Below, one piece after another: positions 30,779 through 42,751 of a stretch of DNA of 64,000 nucleotides (the first letter of the stretch is position 1; every line of letters starts with the position of its first letter). Source of the DNA: Sistotremastrum niveocremeum HHB9708 (taxonomy: Eukaryota; Basidiomycota; Agaricomycetes; Sistotremastrales; Sistotremastraceae); assembly GCA_001630475.1 (NCBI GenBank), contig KV419432.1, positions 124,001-188,000 on the forward strand, in the 5' to 3' direction. The notes beneath the pieces were generated by a model that was given only the letters and a program-made list of their open reading frames with translations, made no database searches and was not told the DNA's origin. The translations under genes and the position numbers were made by a program.

Positions 30779-31982
30779 ATGGCAGATACTATCTCTCCTC
30801 CTGCTACCTCTGCCGAAACGACAAGAACCCCTTTATCACTCTCTTCTCCGCACACTGTCTCTATAGGAACACAGACCGAGAGGGAGCGGAAAGAGACCAC
30901 CTCTGCGTCCGATGACGAGTCGAGGGCCAAGTCGGCATTGACGGCGAGCGAGCTCTCCAGGCTAATCGAGAAAATCGACCAATTTCTCGAGGAGAGACAG
31001 AGGGCAAAAGAGCATGCTCTCCAGCTCGAAAGATCGTTCAATAACCCGTCGATCCACCATTCGCGTTGCAGCCTGCCAGTTGCGACAATCTGCGATGAGA
31101 CAAAAGAGCAGACACTGGATGAAAGTGAGCGCAAAGAAGACGAAACAGAAATGGGAAAGATTAAAGAACAAGTCATCGAATGGAGACAACAGATGGGTCT
31201 TGAACTTGTCATTGTGAGTGACTACCTGAGGGTTGATGAATGAACGGCGGGTTAGACTGAACGTATGCAGGGCACGCTCTTTCTGACCGTCGTCACGGCA
31301 TTTTCATCGCCAATTATCAGTCCACTCATGACACCGGCTGGCGGTGGTAACACAAACACAACGACCCCAGGCACATCGCCGGCCAACGTCAATGCTCTTC
31401 CCATATCCAAAACCCTCCTATGGGCATTAGGGCTCTATGTTCTGTCAATCGTGTGTGGGGTATGTGATCGTCCACCCAGAGCACTGGCAGAATACAATTT
31501 AATACTTATATGGTCAGTCCGTCAATGCCGTAATGTGTGTCATGGGAACGGCATGGGTGAGCCAGTTAACTGTTGAACCCAAAAGAGAAGGACGCTCTGC
31601 ACACCTTGAAACCCGAAGACGACGAAAAGAGTCTCTGGAAACAGTGATGTCAGTCGTAATGTGCTGGTCCTATGTCACTTTACTCCTCTGCATATTGCTA
31701 TTCGCTTTCGGAGGTCTGATGGAGATTTTCGCTATTGGGTTACCCCTCCCTAAACCGAAAGTCGTTGTACGTATATTTGTTGCTCTTGTGACGACTGTTG
31801 CCGGTTTAGGTGTCATCTCTATTCTCTACACCACGGTGGTATCTTCACTCAATGACGAGTCCCCTTTCGATAGCCCGTGGAGTGCACGGAACAGAAAATT
31901 GAGGCTGTTTGTGTGGATTCGTCGTTGGAGAGAGAAGCGACCAAAGCAGAACAATGGGGAAGCAGAGGGTTTAATCAGTTGA
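30779..31982 (+). CDS. Short DUF6535-type membrane protein, unit 1
   Basis: Exons 30779..31213, 31271..31459 and 31518 onward. If intron 3 is retained the protein ends ...GEAEGLIS at 31982, about 362 residues. Order: Ser/Thr-rich acidic N-terminus, coiled coil (SRLIEKIDQFLEERQRAKEH), IKEQVIEWRQQM, then four hydrophobic spans (LFLTVVTAFSSPIIS, LLWALGLYVLSIVCG, VVMCWSYVTLLLCILLFAFGG, VALVTTVAGLGVISILY). The spacing and the exon boundaries match the DUF6535 part of the full-length copies, but the long helical tail is absent. In unit 2 the exon 3 donor follows GAGGG-G; here one G is missing, so splicing to the downstream exon shifts frame. Unit 1 may thus encode only the membrane part. Confidence 0.7.
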
Positions 31983-31983
31983 G

Positions 31984-32218
31984 CGTTTCGAAAAGACGTA
32001 TGGCTCCCTGGAATTGGCGCGAGAATAGACCCGGTAGTTCAATCGAGCTGCCATCACGACGCTGCTGTTCTGCAGCTAACGCGTCGCTCATTCTTAATTC
32101 TTAGCTCATTATGGTAGTGCTCCAATAGTCTAAATTACTCATGTACGGAATAGTCTATCATAGGGCAATGCCCTGACACGACTATAAGTCGGATTTACTA
32201 ACTAACTAACTAAATAAA
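31984..32218 (+). mobile_element. SINE-like or 5'-truncated non-LTR insertion
   Basis: Sequence of about 235 bp absent from the same intron of unit 2. It is bracketed by a perfect 12-bp duplication (taatcagttgag at 31972..31983 and 32219..32230). The right end carries a simple tail (ctaactaactaactaaataaata), as left by target-primed reverse transcription. Inside, ggtagttcaatcgag resembles a pol III B box. Two small palindromes near the 3' end (agggcaatgccct and cgactataagtcg) could form hairpins. Without further copies in the window I cannot decide between a tRNA-derived SINE and a truncated LINE. Confidence 0.65.
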
Positions 32219-32313
32219 TAATCAGTTGAGGACATAAGTTCTTACAGATATCGTTTGTGACTGGAATTCTGGCATACTGTTTTATTTCGATTGTGCGCTT
32301 ATCGCATCGCTAG

Positions 32314-32724
32314 GTCCGCAAATACATCCAGGACTAGTTTTCTCGAAAATGCCGCCGTTGCCGAGTTTCTTCGTGAGACTGCAGTCAGAACGCTTTCTGC
32401 TCTGTATAGCAGTCCAAAAAATGATTGCGAAACGTAGTTGGAGGAGGAAAGTCGCACAGCCACAATGACATTTGTGGGAACGCTGGCTGGAACGGATGGC
32501 GCCACTGAGGCAAGGTCAGCACGTTTACACTGCAACTCCAGATATGTACATATGGAAGGCTTTTCGAAAGGGTATTCTCGGTCTAGATCTCACGTAACTG
32601 TCGTTATGTTTGGCAGGGTTTCAACGGCGAGGCCTCCGCTTCCATGCTTCCACCTGACCTTCATGATGCCATTGCAACACCGTTCAGATCGCTCGATAAT
32701 ATCTTTGCCCTAACAAGTGAGTAA
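32314..32724 (+). pseudogene. Decayed 3' exons of unit 1
   Basis: An exon after the acceptor at 32313 reads SANTSRTSFLENAAVAEF LRETAV and matches unit 2 (SADKLDTVFAEHAQVAGF LRETTV). It runs into an in-frame TAG at 32435..32437, then stays open (LEEESRTATMTFVGTLAG) to a donor near 32513. The final exon, beginning near 32609 (GFNGEASASMLPPDLHDAIAT), ends at TAA 32722..32724. The nonsense codon plus the one-base shift at the upstream junction make this a damaged gene end. Confidence 0.5.
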
Positions 32725-32921
32725 TGGAAATGGACCTGCAGTATTTGGATCTAGGCTTGAAGGTTACCGTTGTTTCTTCAGTGGGACATGATGATCGGTG
32801 AAAGGGCACCGAACTGAAAGCGCCTTCTCTGTATTGGATTTACTTAAGCAGCACGACGGCCTTAGTTTTTGCTTCTTGCTCTCAACGCCTGTCCGTTCCT
32901 GTTCCTTCAGGTCGTACTGGT

Positions 32922-34309
32922 ATGTTGGACACCATCGCTGTTCCAGTCACATCTGCAAAAACAACTGGAAACCCTTCATCACACTCTTCTCCGACATCTC
33001 TCTCTAATGGAACACAACCAGATCGGGGGCAGAGAGAAGCTACATCATTCGCCTCTGCGTCCCATAACGGTTCGAGGGCCGACTCGGGAGTGACAGCGAG
33101 CCTATTCCCGACGCTCATCGAGAAATTCGGCGAATTCCTTGAGGAGGAGACACAAATGACAACAGGGCAAACTTTCCTTCTCGAAGAAATGTTGAATGAC
33201 TCGCCGAGGTTGTCGTGTACACATTCGCACTGCACTTTGCCCATCGCGACGATCTGTGACGAGACAGAAAAACAAACGAGAGAGGAAAGCGATATCAAAG
33301 ATGATGAAATGGAGATGAGTAAAATTAAAGAGCAAGTGAAAGAATGGAGGGAACAAATGGAACTAGAGCTGGTCATTGTGAGCAACAGGGTACTTGAATA
33401 GGATGAACAACAACTTAGGCTGAACGTATCCAGGGCACGCTCTTTCTGACCATCGTCACGGGTTTTTCTTCGCCTATCATCGGGCCATTGATGACACCAG
33501 CTGTGGGTGGAAACACAAATTCAACAAATTCAGACGCATCTCCCAACAATGATTTACCCATATCGAATACTCTCCTCTGGGCTTTGGGGCTCTATGTCTT
33601 GTCAATAGTGTGTGGGGTATGTGGTCCTCCGACCAGCGTGAAATGATCTGACTTTTATATGCCCAGTCTGTCAATGCCGTGATGTGTGTCATGGGAATAG
33701 CTTGGGTGAGCCAATTACCTGTGGAACCCGAACGAGAAGGACGTTCTGCACAACTCGCAACCCGAAGACGACGACGAAAGTCTTTGGAAGAAATGATGCC
33801 AGTAGTGATGTGCTGGTCGTACGTCACACTGCTCCTTTGCATATTATTATTCGCTTTCGGAGGATTGATGGAGACTTTTGCGGTTGGATTACCTCTTCCT
33901 AGACCGAGGGTTGTTAATCGGGTCATTCTTGCTCTTGTGAGCGTCGTGGCTGGCATAGGCTTCTGCGCTGTCGTGTTCACGACGGGTCAATCTTCATTCG
34001 ATGACGAGTCGCCTTTCGACAGTCCGTGGAGCGCGCGGCTCAGAAATTTCCTGATGAAATTCAAGCTATTTGTGTGGGTACGCAGTTGGCGAGAGAAAAA
34101 GCAAGGGAAGCAGAAAAACGGGGAAGCAGAGGGGTTGGTTGGTCGAGATGCTATATTTTAACGAGATTGCTTGTGACTGCATCATTTTTTGACTTTGACC
34201 GTACGCCGATCGAATCGTTAGGTCCGCAGATAAATTGGATACTGTTTTTGCCGAGCATGCCCAGGTTGCCGGGTTTCTTCGCGAGACCACAGTCAGTACC
34301 TACATGTAA
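32922..34309 (+). CDS. Short DUF6535-type membrane protein, unit 2
   Basis: Exons 32922..33377, 33434..33616, 33667..34133 and 34222..34309 give 397 residues in one frame. Start MLDTIAVPVTSAKTT aligns with MADTISPPATSAETT of unit 1. Contains a coiled coil (LIEKFGEFLEEETQ), IKEQVKEWREQM, four TM spans and the basic loop RRRRKSLEEMMPVV. The last exon adds SADKLDTVFAEHAQVAG and then stops at TYM, where the sequence diverges abruptly from unit 1. The protein therefore lacks the final exon of the ancestral unit. It is the best-preserved short copy in the array. Function unknown. Confidence 0.72.
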
Positions 34310-35310
34310 GGCGGCGAAATTATTGACAGACACTCACTAGTAATCAGAGAGAAAAAGAAGTTCGCAAAACTCATGGAGAGGGAATTCCATCAAAGGCGAT
34401 TCAAAATCTTTCGAAGACGCTTTGTATAAATATTGGTCACGAAGGCTGGAGAGTGACAAGCGCCTTGAGTCATCCGATTTTGGTATGCGTCCCGAGTCAT
34501 GGAGTCAGTCGAGTCGAAAATATTGGCAAGAAATTATTTCTCCAGAGTATGAGACTACGAGGCTTAAAAGTATTTATATTTCCTCGTTGAAGAGCGCAGC
34601 CATATCTGACGATGCCATCGGACAAAACAGGACGCCCTAATACAATTCAACATCAGATAAGCACCCGAGGGCGGTGGGAGAAATCCAGCATATTTGGTGT
34701 CCTCCCAAAGCGGAGATCGACAAGCCCTGAGATGACACACGTTCGAATGTACACTGTGGAATGGGGTGGGCATGGTGGGATGACGACGCCGAGGTGTCGC
34801 GCGCTGCGCGCACAAAGAGCGAGGGCAAAATTTAGGACGTCCGATTCGAGCTGGAATGCTGAGCTGAAATCATGTGGTCCTGTGGATCAATCCGTGCCGA
34901 ATTGAAGCGAGAAGACATGCATTGCGGCTGAAAAAGGGGGCTTGTAACTTCGGGTAAAATCTGACGTATGCGTGTCGCTTCTTGAGGAAAGACAATTTCC
35001 AAACTCAGCAAAAACGACTTACACATACGCGGATCGCTCTGCCCACCGATGACAGATGACCAAGACACCGAAGCTGGAGTCGACCTGGGCTGAGTCACTA
35101 GCTCGGATAGAAGGGCTCGGTAACATTTAGAAGAAGAGGTCTCACCCGGTCGAACCCGATAATGATTGGATGGAGCTACAGCGTCTCTTGGTCATCCCGG
35201 CCAACCTCGTACTGATGGGGAAATCCTGCATTTCCCATAAAACCCTCATCCCGGACGACTCGAACTAGTACTAGTCCCCTTCCCCCCTTCCTCGCTACGA
35301 CTTTACGACA
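34310..35310. other. Intergenic region
   Basis: 1 kb between short DUF6535 unit 2 and the alcohol dehydrogenase. Only overlapping short frames; no domain or splice chain recognised. The last 60 bases before the ADH start are C/T-rich (ccccttccccccttcc), typical of a fungal core promoter. Confidence 0.6.
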
Positions 35311-36853
35311 ATGTCCACCGTTCCCAATCTCCCCAAGACTTACCGCGTTGCTCTCATCGAGAAGAAGGATGAGCCTTTCAAACTAGTTTCTCGTGATCTT
35401 GTGGTATGTCTCAGATTCAAGTTAACAGTCTCGAAGCAATCTGAATGTTGCCATAGCCTCCCAAAGAAGGTCAAGTTCTCGTCAAAGTCCTCGCTTGCGG
35501 TGTCTGCCACAGGTCAGCTCTTGCCCTTTGACCTATAGCCCCTTTCCGTATCTAAATGAAGTCCAACCGTCTACAGTGATGGCATTGTCAAACATGAATT
35601 GATGCCCGTTCTCCCTCGAGTTCCTGGCCACGAAATCATTGGTGACGTTGTCGCTATTCCCGCTGGTGAGAAGAAGTGGAAGCTGGGCGATCGTGTCGGC
35701 TCTGGTACGCGCGTCTCCGTATGATCGACTCGGAATGTTGACTCACAACCTTTCTCGAATAGGCTGGCAAGGTGGTTGGTGTGGAACTTGCTCCCGTTGC
35801 TTGAAGCATGACAACATGACTTGTGAGAACGGAAACATCAATGGGTTCGTTTCCTAAACATAACATATATTCTCTCGACTCACTTTCTCCATTCCCAAAA
35901 CAGTATCTTGACCGATGGTGGCTGTGCGTACCGAACATTCTTCCCTACAACATATTCCTAACCGTCCTATCCCAGATGGCGAATACGTTTACCTCCGCAC
36001 CGAAGCCGTCGCCTCCATCCCCAAAGAGCTTGACCCTGCCGAAGCCGCACCCTTAATGTGCGCCGGTATCACAACCTTCAACTCTCTGCGTCATATGGAT
36101 GTCAAGCCGGGTGAAATCGTTGCCATCCAAGGTATCGGAGGTCTCGGTCATTTGGCCATCCAATACTCCCGCGCCATGGGATACCGCACCGTTGCTCTGT
36201 CCACTTCGGCCGCCAAAGAAACTTTGGCGAAGAAATTGGGTGCTCATATCTATCTTGATTCGAGCAAGGTCGACCAAGCAGCCGAGCTGCAGAAGTTGGG
36301 TGGTGCTAAGGTCATGGTTTGCACTGCCCCTAGCGCGGAAGCTATTCCCAAATTGTTGGACGGCATAATCCCTGGTGGAACTCTTTTGCTCTTGGCTCGT
36401 ACGTGTTCTTCAATTTATATACATTTCAGTATACTAACAAATTAACAGTTGCCGGCGACATCGTCTTCCCCACTCTCCCTATCATCTCGAAGCGAATCCG
36501 CGTCTTGGGTTGGCCCAATGGAACCGCAGAAGATGGCGAAGACACTGCTGACTTCAGCAAGCTTCAAAACATCAAGTGCATGGTTGAAAGGTACGTAGAC
36601 TTCCTTCCTCCCTCCGAATATCAAACTAATAATCTCTCCTAGATACCCTCTCGATGACGTCGAGAAGGCTTATGAACTCATGTCAACCAACAAGGCCAAA
36701 TTCCGCGCTGTCATCGTTCCCGGCCTCGTCTCTACCCCCGAGATGGGTGAGATGAAGGATTCTATGGCCATGAAAACTCCCATGATGGCTTCCGATCCTC
36801 CCATGGCACCCAAGAAGAAGGGTCTTTTCAAAGACGGCTGTGGCTGTATGTAA
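35311..36853 (+). CDS. Zinc-dependent alcohol dehydrogenase (MDR family)
   Basis: Cytosolic NAD(P)-dependent oxidoreductase, about 384 residues from eight exons (35311..35403, 35457..35512, 35577..35704, 35763..35844, 35904..35923, 35976..36398, 36449..36590, 36643..36853). Catalytic zinc ligands fit Cys48 (GVCHSD), His68-Glu69 (PGHE) and Cys155. Structural zinc cysteines are C99, C102, C105 and C113 (GGWCGTCSRC...C). The Rossmann fingerprint GIGGLG is at 179-184. Exon 5 is only 20 nt long. Unlike ordinary family members it has a C-terminal extension (TPEMGEMKDSMAMKTP..., then KKKGLFKDGCGCM). That tail ends in C-x-x-x after a basic stretch and so looks like a lipid-modification signal. Substrate cannot be told from sequence. 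Confidence 0.9.
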
Positions 36854-39800
36854 ATTCGGCCCGTGTGAGCTGATATCTAGTTAGCGTGTTTTTACACTGG
36901 GGGTCTTTGAGGATGTCTTCTCTTTCTTACGATGAATGCACGGATGTAATTTTCTTCTTCTTTGTTTTATGACCTTTTGTGGATCGTTTCCCCTTTCTAA
37001 TTACTGTAATTCCTCACGATTTAGTTTACGAGTATAAAAAATTCGTTTCCTTTGGAGTCTAATATTTGTCTGAGCCATACCGTGCGATTCGGTGCGAAAC
37101 GGAAGATACTAAGGACACTTACATAATGCATCCAACGATCTAGAGCACATCCGTACGCAGGACACGTACATACGCTATAGCGTGATTTTGAATCGACACT
37201 CCAGTCCAGCTAGAGTACAAGGCCGAGCACCAGGAGTCCGAACAGCAGAACTATGGTCCCCAAATATACAATGCCGTCTCTGGCCGTCGCAGCCGTCAGG
37301 AACAGCCGATGATCCAAGTTCCTGAAAAAAATCTGACAGCTCCTGAACCCAATTCGCCACAATCCCCTTCCCAGATCTAGTCAACTCATACGTCGTGGCC
37401 ACATCTCGATCTCATTTAGCTTGGCTTCTTTGCGAGAAGGAGTGTGCCTGAGGTGCCTGGATGACCTTGAACCCGATTAGGAAGCGTTTTGCTCCCGTTA
37501 TGGAAGTTGCCGGATGAAGGACAAGACGCGTCGCAACCGTCATGTCAGGCTCAGACGTGCAATATCGACGCGCTAGACTCTTCCTCTTCGAGGAAGAAAC
37601 TGAACAAGCTCAGTGCAGACCCTCCTGATTCGATAATGGTCGCCTCGAGTTTTTTAAACGTTTCTTGGCCATGGCATCCAGCCCTCAGGGACGTCGACGC
37701 GTCGTCAAAATCGATATCTGGAGACTAGTGGATCTGGATAAGAGGGGTAGCTGATCTTGGTGCATAGGATACTGTAAGTTGACCTTTCAAATCCGCAATC
37801 ATGGGCATTTTTGAGTCGTTTCGTCTTTATTAGGACGCGTGTTCGGATGGCCCAGCCCATCGATGTGATTGAGTCATTGTCGGGATCCTGACATCTCTTA
37901 TTCTGCTTCCTTGAGGCACATCCCTCGAAACCCGCACAGTTATCCCCTGCTCAGGGAAACCCGACGTTAACCTAATACACCCAAAATCGCGCCCTGAACC
38001 CCTGTAGGGCCCAACACGGCGAGTCGACGAAATTTCTGTCATAAACTCAAGAAATGTTGACTGTAACAACAACCTGAAGCTATGGAAATGTGGGATATCG
38101 AGGGCGCGTCGTCATGTTTCAGAGGTCTGAAACTGAATGTACTGTTCGGTTACCTGACTGACGTTTCGCTTTCCTCCCATCAAGGTTCGCCTTTATATCG
38201 TCACCTCTTGAAGAAAAATAAGTAAGTCAGTTTCCACGGTATCAAACTCGTCTACTGCTCCCGGAGACTTGCGATTGGGCCCGGTGTACTCGACAATCCG
38301 ACGTCTTCGGCTTCGGGAGGTATACTGTGTAACTGTAAGTATGAAAACTATCTTGAAACCCGAATATCCCTTGAACACTAATAAGGCTCAGTTGTAAGAC
38401 ACTGAACGGGCCTCGGCGTATTCCGCATTGCGCAGTCTTTGACAAGCCAACCAGACCAGAAATCGTAGAACGTTCTCTCCAACGTCATAACGGTGGTATG
38501 ACAAGACAGCGTTTGATGCGATCCTTTCGGTATGCCTAGTTCGCTCTAGACTGAAGCTTGGCTATCGTTCGGTAAAGAGCGCGGTGTTTTGAAACTGTGA
38601 GCTGAGTTCGTTTCTCGATCCATCGTTCAATTCGTCGTTTACTCATCATGATCGTGCTTGAAGGAGAGAGGGCGCCCTCCCCGCCGCCGCCGACGAAGAT
38701 GGCGGTGCTGTTCTCGATATCGATCCACGCATCCCGGAGGGGAGCTCGACCGCTTCAATCGTTTTCATGACGTCCGCTTCAAATGTCAAGACTGACCTGT
38801 CCTTGAAAATCCGATCTGTCGTGTGTTTCAGTCTTTATCATGGAATCTGAGCGTCGGAGGACTGCCTCTCCCGCATCGAAGATTGCCGCTGTGGTCGATC
38901 GACTGAACAAAGGGAACTCCTCTTTCATGTGCGTGTGGCGTCAGAGCATGGATAACTCGATATCCGGCTTGCAAGAGCAAAACTCTTGGTAACCCAACAA
39001 CACCACTGTCGAATTCTATCATAGAATCCAACTCCACCGAGGCGCTCCTGAAAACCGACAAATTCAACCACTCCGATGTCGGACCACACTGGCGATCAGT
39101 TCCACAAGTTTACGATGACGCGAATCACTACACCCGAAGGTACAAACAAGTGGACCGTAAATTCTGGGACAAGTACTGCCAGCAACAGCTCAATGGATCG
39201 TCAGCCCGCGTGGGTTCAGATTCCGAAGCGGTTGGAATGAATGGTCTGCCAAGACTTCGCTGTAATAGATCCCGCTCCCTCAGGGTTTAAAGTCTTGCAC
39301 CACGCGCGCCGCGGATTCCTGTGTTGAAGACGAGAAGAACGATCGAATAACATTATTTCCGACTAATGGAGCTGCCTTGGACGAGCTTGAACCGTCCGTG
39401 GGGCGATGGCGACCGACATCGTGATGACAGGGCTCGAGGAGAATGGATCAGACGATGGCGAAGACGAAGACTGATACATGGTCGAATGTCGATGTTTCAT
39501 TCCCAGACATCGATGAACGTCAAAACGTTGCATTCCTCATCCACATCAAAGGTGCTTATACGAAGTCCTAGACCAGGTAATACTACAAGCTCGAGGTCTA
39601 GAGTGTATCGAAATCCTTATCGCATCAAGTGAATTACAAGTCTAGTCTAGTCCCATACACGAGTTACTCGACTCCTTACAACGATCAAACGATTTCGAAT
39701 TCGAATGTACGAACATGACGATGGTCTTATTCCAAAACAGCGAATCCACTTCAGGCCCAACTCTCTTACCCGTCTTGCTATTCTCAGTATCCGGTCGGAC

Positions 39801-40597
39801 GGGCGTTTTCAGGGAGCCCTGGATCCCTTCATCCGAAAGAGATACCCGGGCCCTGCCACACGCTCATTTCCCTGCGTTCACACTTCGAATTCCTGAACTT
39901 CGTCACTGATTCGCATACTTATCCCCTTAATTGATTTCCACCACTGGTCGATGGCGTCTATACTCTGACGACTTTACCTGGGAAGAAACATCAGTGGAGA
40001 ATAATATAGCGAGGTACGTCATGACACAATTTGACCATGTTCATCAATATGTCAATCAAACTTACAAGCGGAATGGGGTCATTGCACAAGGGGACCACCA
40101 TTAGAGATAGGGAAAGTAAAAAGCTAACGAAACTGATTATTGATAAGGAACCACTAGCAAACCATCCTTACACGTACCATACGAAACGACGGTAACCGAT
40201 ATGACATCCCAAACATCGGAGAATATCCCAGGGTATTACAACACCAGCCACTTACCTTTCCAAGCAGCCACTTCAACCCGAAATAGAAGGTCCTTCATCC
40301 CAAAAAGGGAACTTCGGCCGGACGAGCACATAAACTCCGCTGGCGCCCGGGGAGTGGAGAAGCGAGCGGAGCCGCGGGTACCGGAGACGGGTGAAAGCCT
40401 ACCCGATTGGGATGCCGTTAGGACTCCAATTGGGAAGAGGTGAGTCGAAGATTGGTACCGACGGTTTTAACTGATTTGAGAGACAAGACGATGATGACAG
40501 GGTTTGGGCCGTCCCTGTGGCGCTTCGCCGAAATAAGGATTCTTTCGTGACGATAGCGAGGGAATTGGGCTTGGAATTCGAAGATCTGCTACCGGGT

Positions 40598-40709
40598 AGT
40601 CTCGTACCCAGACCCTCGCTACATTGGGCGAGCTGACTTTGAATTGCATTCGCCGTAAGGCCCTCCGTAGGAGGGTCTGGGATTCTACCGTGGGAACCAA
40701 CGTCATCGA
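40598..40709 (+). repeat. Inverted repeat, left arm (112 bp)
   Basis: Reverse complement of 41072..41183 with one mismatch by eye (111 of 112). Within the arm, cccagaccctc and gagggtctggg form a second, smaller inverted repeat about 75 bp apart. Confidence 0.9.
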
Positions 40710-41071
40710 CCTCGGCAGGGTGTATCGGGGTCGTTCGCCGACACGCAAAATCACCTAGTGAAGTGTTTTCTGCAAGTGTTTTGATCTCAAATGTATCTCG
40801 TAACGATTTTAAGAGTAAACAGATTTGATTGGCAGCAATGTAAAAATTTAGGACCCGATTTGCGACAACTGTGCATTGATTTAGGTGAAATCCGGCCTCA
40901 ACCTCGTCCATCTTTGGTTTGTAGCAGTCAAACAGGGTGAAAATTTTCAGGAATATTTCTATCATCTCTAAGACTTGCTGCAACCCCAAATACTACAAAA
41001 CCTGTGTAGCCAATGTTTCGAAACACCCCCACAGTTGAAACCAACGTTGGTCGCGCGCTCGGAGTTGTCCG

Positions 41072-41183
41072 TCGATGACGTTGGTTCCCACGGTAGAATC
41101 CCAGACCCTCCTACGGAGGGCCTTACGGCGAATGCAATTCAAAGTCAGCTCGCCCAAAGTAGCGAGGGTCTGGGTACGAGACT
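41072..41183 (-). repeat. Inverted repeat, right arm (112 bp)
   Basis: Partner of 40598..40709, separated by a 362-bp spacer. No target duplication is obvious outside the arms. The right arm ends about 240 bp before the start of the small secreted-protein gene. Confidence 0.9.
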
Positions 41184-41422
41184 AGCTACCGGGTGGCGAG
41201 AACCCTGGACCTGGAGCTGCCTCAGTAGCGAGTGGGGGTTTTCTCTTGTATTTAAGATGGGCGGTGGCCACAACGGTTGCCTTTCCTCAGAGAGATCCTT
41301 CGCTCCTCACTTGCTCTACAGCACTCCCTTCTTTCTCACTTCCCTTTCACAAAGCCTCTCCCACTCATCCTCACCCATACTCTTCATTCTTTCGTACCAC
41401 CTTTAACAACACCTCTTGAAAG

Positions 41423-42019
41423 ATGTTCTGCTTCCTCTCTCGTCGTGTTTCTATCGCCGCTATCTTCACCTGGAGTCTTGCCGTGATGCTCTGTTCCACA
41501 CCAGGTACATATTCTTCTTCTTGATCAGCGCTCCTCGGAAATTAATTCGCTTCTTTATAGTGGCTGCATCTCCCATTCCCGAACCCCTCGATAGCCGTCT
41601 CGCATCTATCATCTCCTCCAACAAATTCTACAAATTCACAACTGGACTCTTCGCTCCTCGCGCTGGTGTAGAGGCTCGGTGTAGATCGAGATGTTTGACT
41701 GTCGACGCTGTACGTTGCTTTCTATCTTTTCGAATCGGAGCAAGGACTCATCGCCATTTTATTATAGACTACGGATAGCGTCGAACCCAGTACGACGGTT
41801 ACATTCGTAACTGCTACTCCAGTGGCTACCCCCTCCTCTGAACCCGAATCTGCTTCCGAACCGGAGTCACCGGCCGAAGCCGCACCCGAGCCGGTCGTCT
41901 TGACCAGCGGTGCCTCCCAGTCGATGAAGACGATATTCGAAGTGGTCCTTGGGGGAAAATGGGGGAGTGTAGGAGTTGCCGTTTCAGCGGCGAGTTTGGG
42001 GATGATGATGGCGCTGTGA
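41423..42019 (+). CDS. Small secreted, probably GPI-anchored protein
   Basis: Three exons (41423..41504, 41561..41709, 41768..42019) give 160 residues. N-terminal hydrophobic stretch RVSIAAIFTWSLAVMLCSTP fits a signal peptide. The middle contains RAGVEARCRSRCLTVDA, followed by a Thr/Ser/Pro/Glu-rich part (TATPVATPSSEPESASEPES) suited to O-glycosylation. The last 20 residues are hydrophobic (GVAVSAASLGMMMAL) after a small-residue site near SGASQS, as in GPI-anchored wall or membrane proteins. No family recognised. Confidence 0.6.
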
Positions 42020-42751
42020 AAACTGTGACTTAGTCGTCGTCAGGCATTTGCTGAGCGCTAGCGCTTGTAAATTGCTTGCGATCGCTTGTCGCTTATCAGT
42101 TCTTGTGCTTTCTACGAACACAAGACCGCTACTTTCTTTCTTCCCTTTTGGTCACCACCCTTCAACCACCTACCATCAATCCATCCAACCATCACTCCCT
42201 TTTCCATCATCTTGTTCGATTTCTTGGAACTCGACTGAAACCCGACTGCCTCCCTACCCCGCTTTCAGCTACCTATCTTGTTTTGACCCGACCTCCTCAC
42301 ACATCACACGGTCGGGTCTGTATATATTATTGACCCAGCGTCACCTATGGACCTCATCCCTTCTCACCCTCCCTGCCGCCTCTCCTTGACAGCCTCTTGG
42401 CCACGTCGCCGAGTATCGCCTCGCCCTACCCTCATCGGGCATCCCCGTTCATTTTCCCCACTGTAGCCATCGATTGTGTTGTATCGACTGTGTCTATTGA
42501 TTATAGAATTTATTACATAAACTGCTGAATATTGTGGTGAATTTTTCTGAGTCTGATCATCTTCAAATTGCAAGCCTATCGGTATTCATTCCCTGCCCAA
42601 TTTCAAAAGCGCATTCTACCATTTGTATAGCGTTGTGAACGTCGAGTAAGAGTGATTTGGTCATTGGGTGCCAAGTGATGCCAAGAGCGACGGAGACGAT
42701 GGGAGCGGTTGAAGAGACGCATGGACAAACGAATGACCCCCATCCTCACGA
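42020..42751. other. Intergenic region
   Basis: 730 bp between two plus-strand genes. A CT-rich open frame (42048..42389) has the composition of an untranslated or promoter sequence. Nothing else seen. Confidence 0.6.

Larger units (their letters stand above)
36854..41422. other. Gene-poor region of 4.6 kb
   Basis: No gene recognised. Plus-strand frames at 38838..38995 (starting MESERRRTASPASK) and 39022..39291 (containing HWRSVPQVYDDANHYTRR) look weakly coding but do not splice together in frame and match no family I know. The right part carries a large inverted repeat (40598-41183). The region may be a graveyard of transposon or gene remnants. Confidence 0.5.

Noticed and set aside
38838-39291. 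Two consecutive weakly coding plus-strand frames
   Set aside because: The only short intron that could join them creates a stop; no recognisable product.
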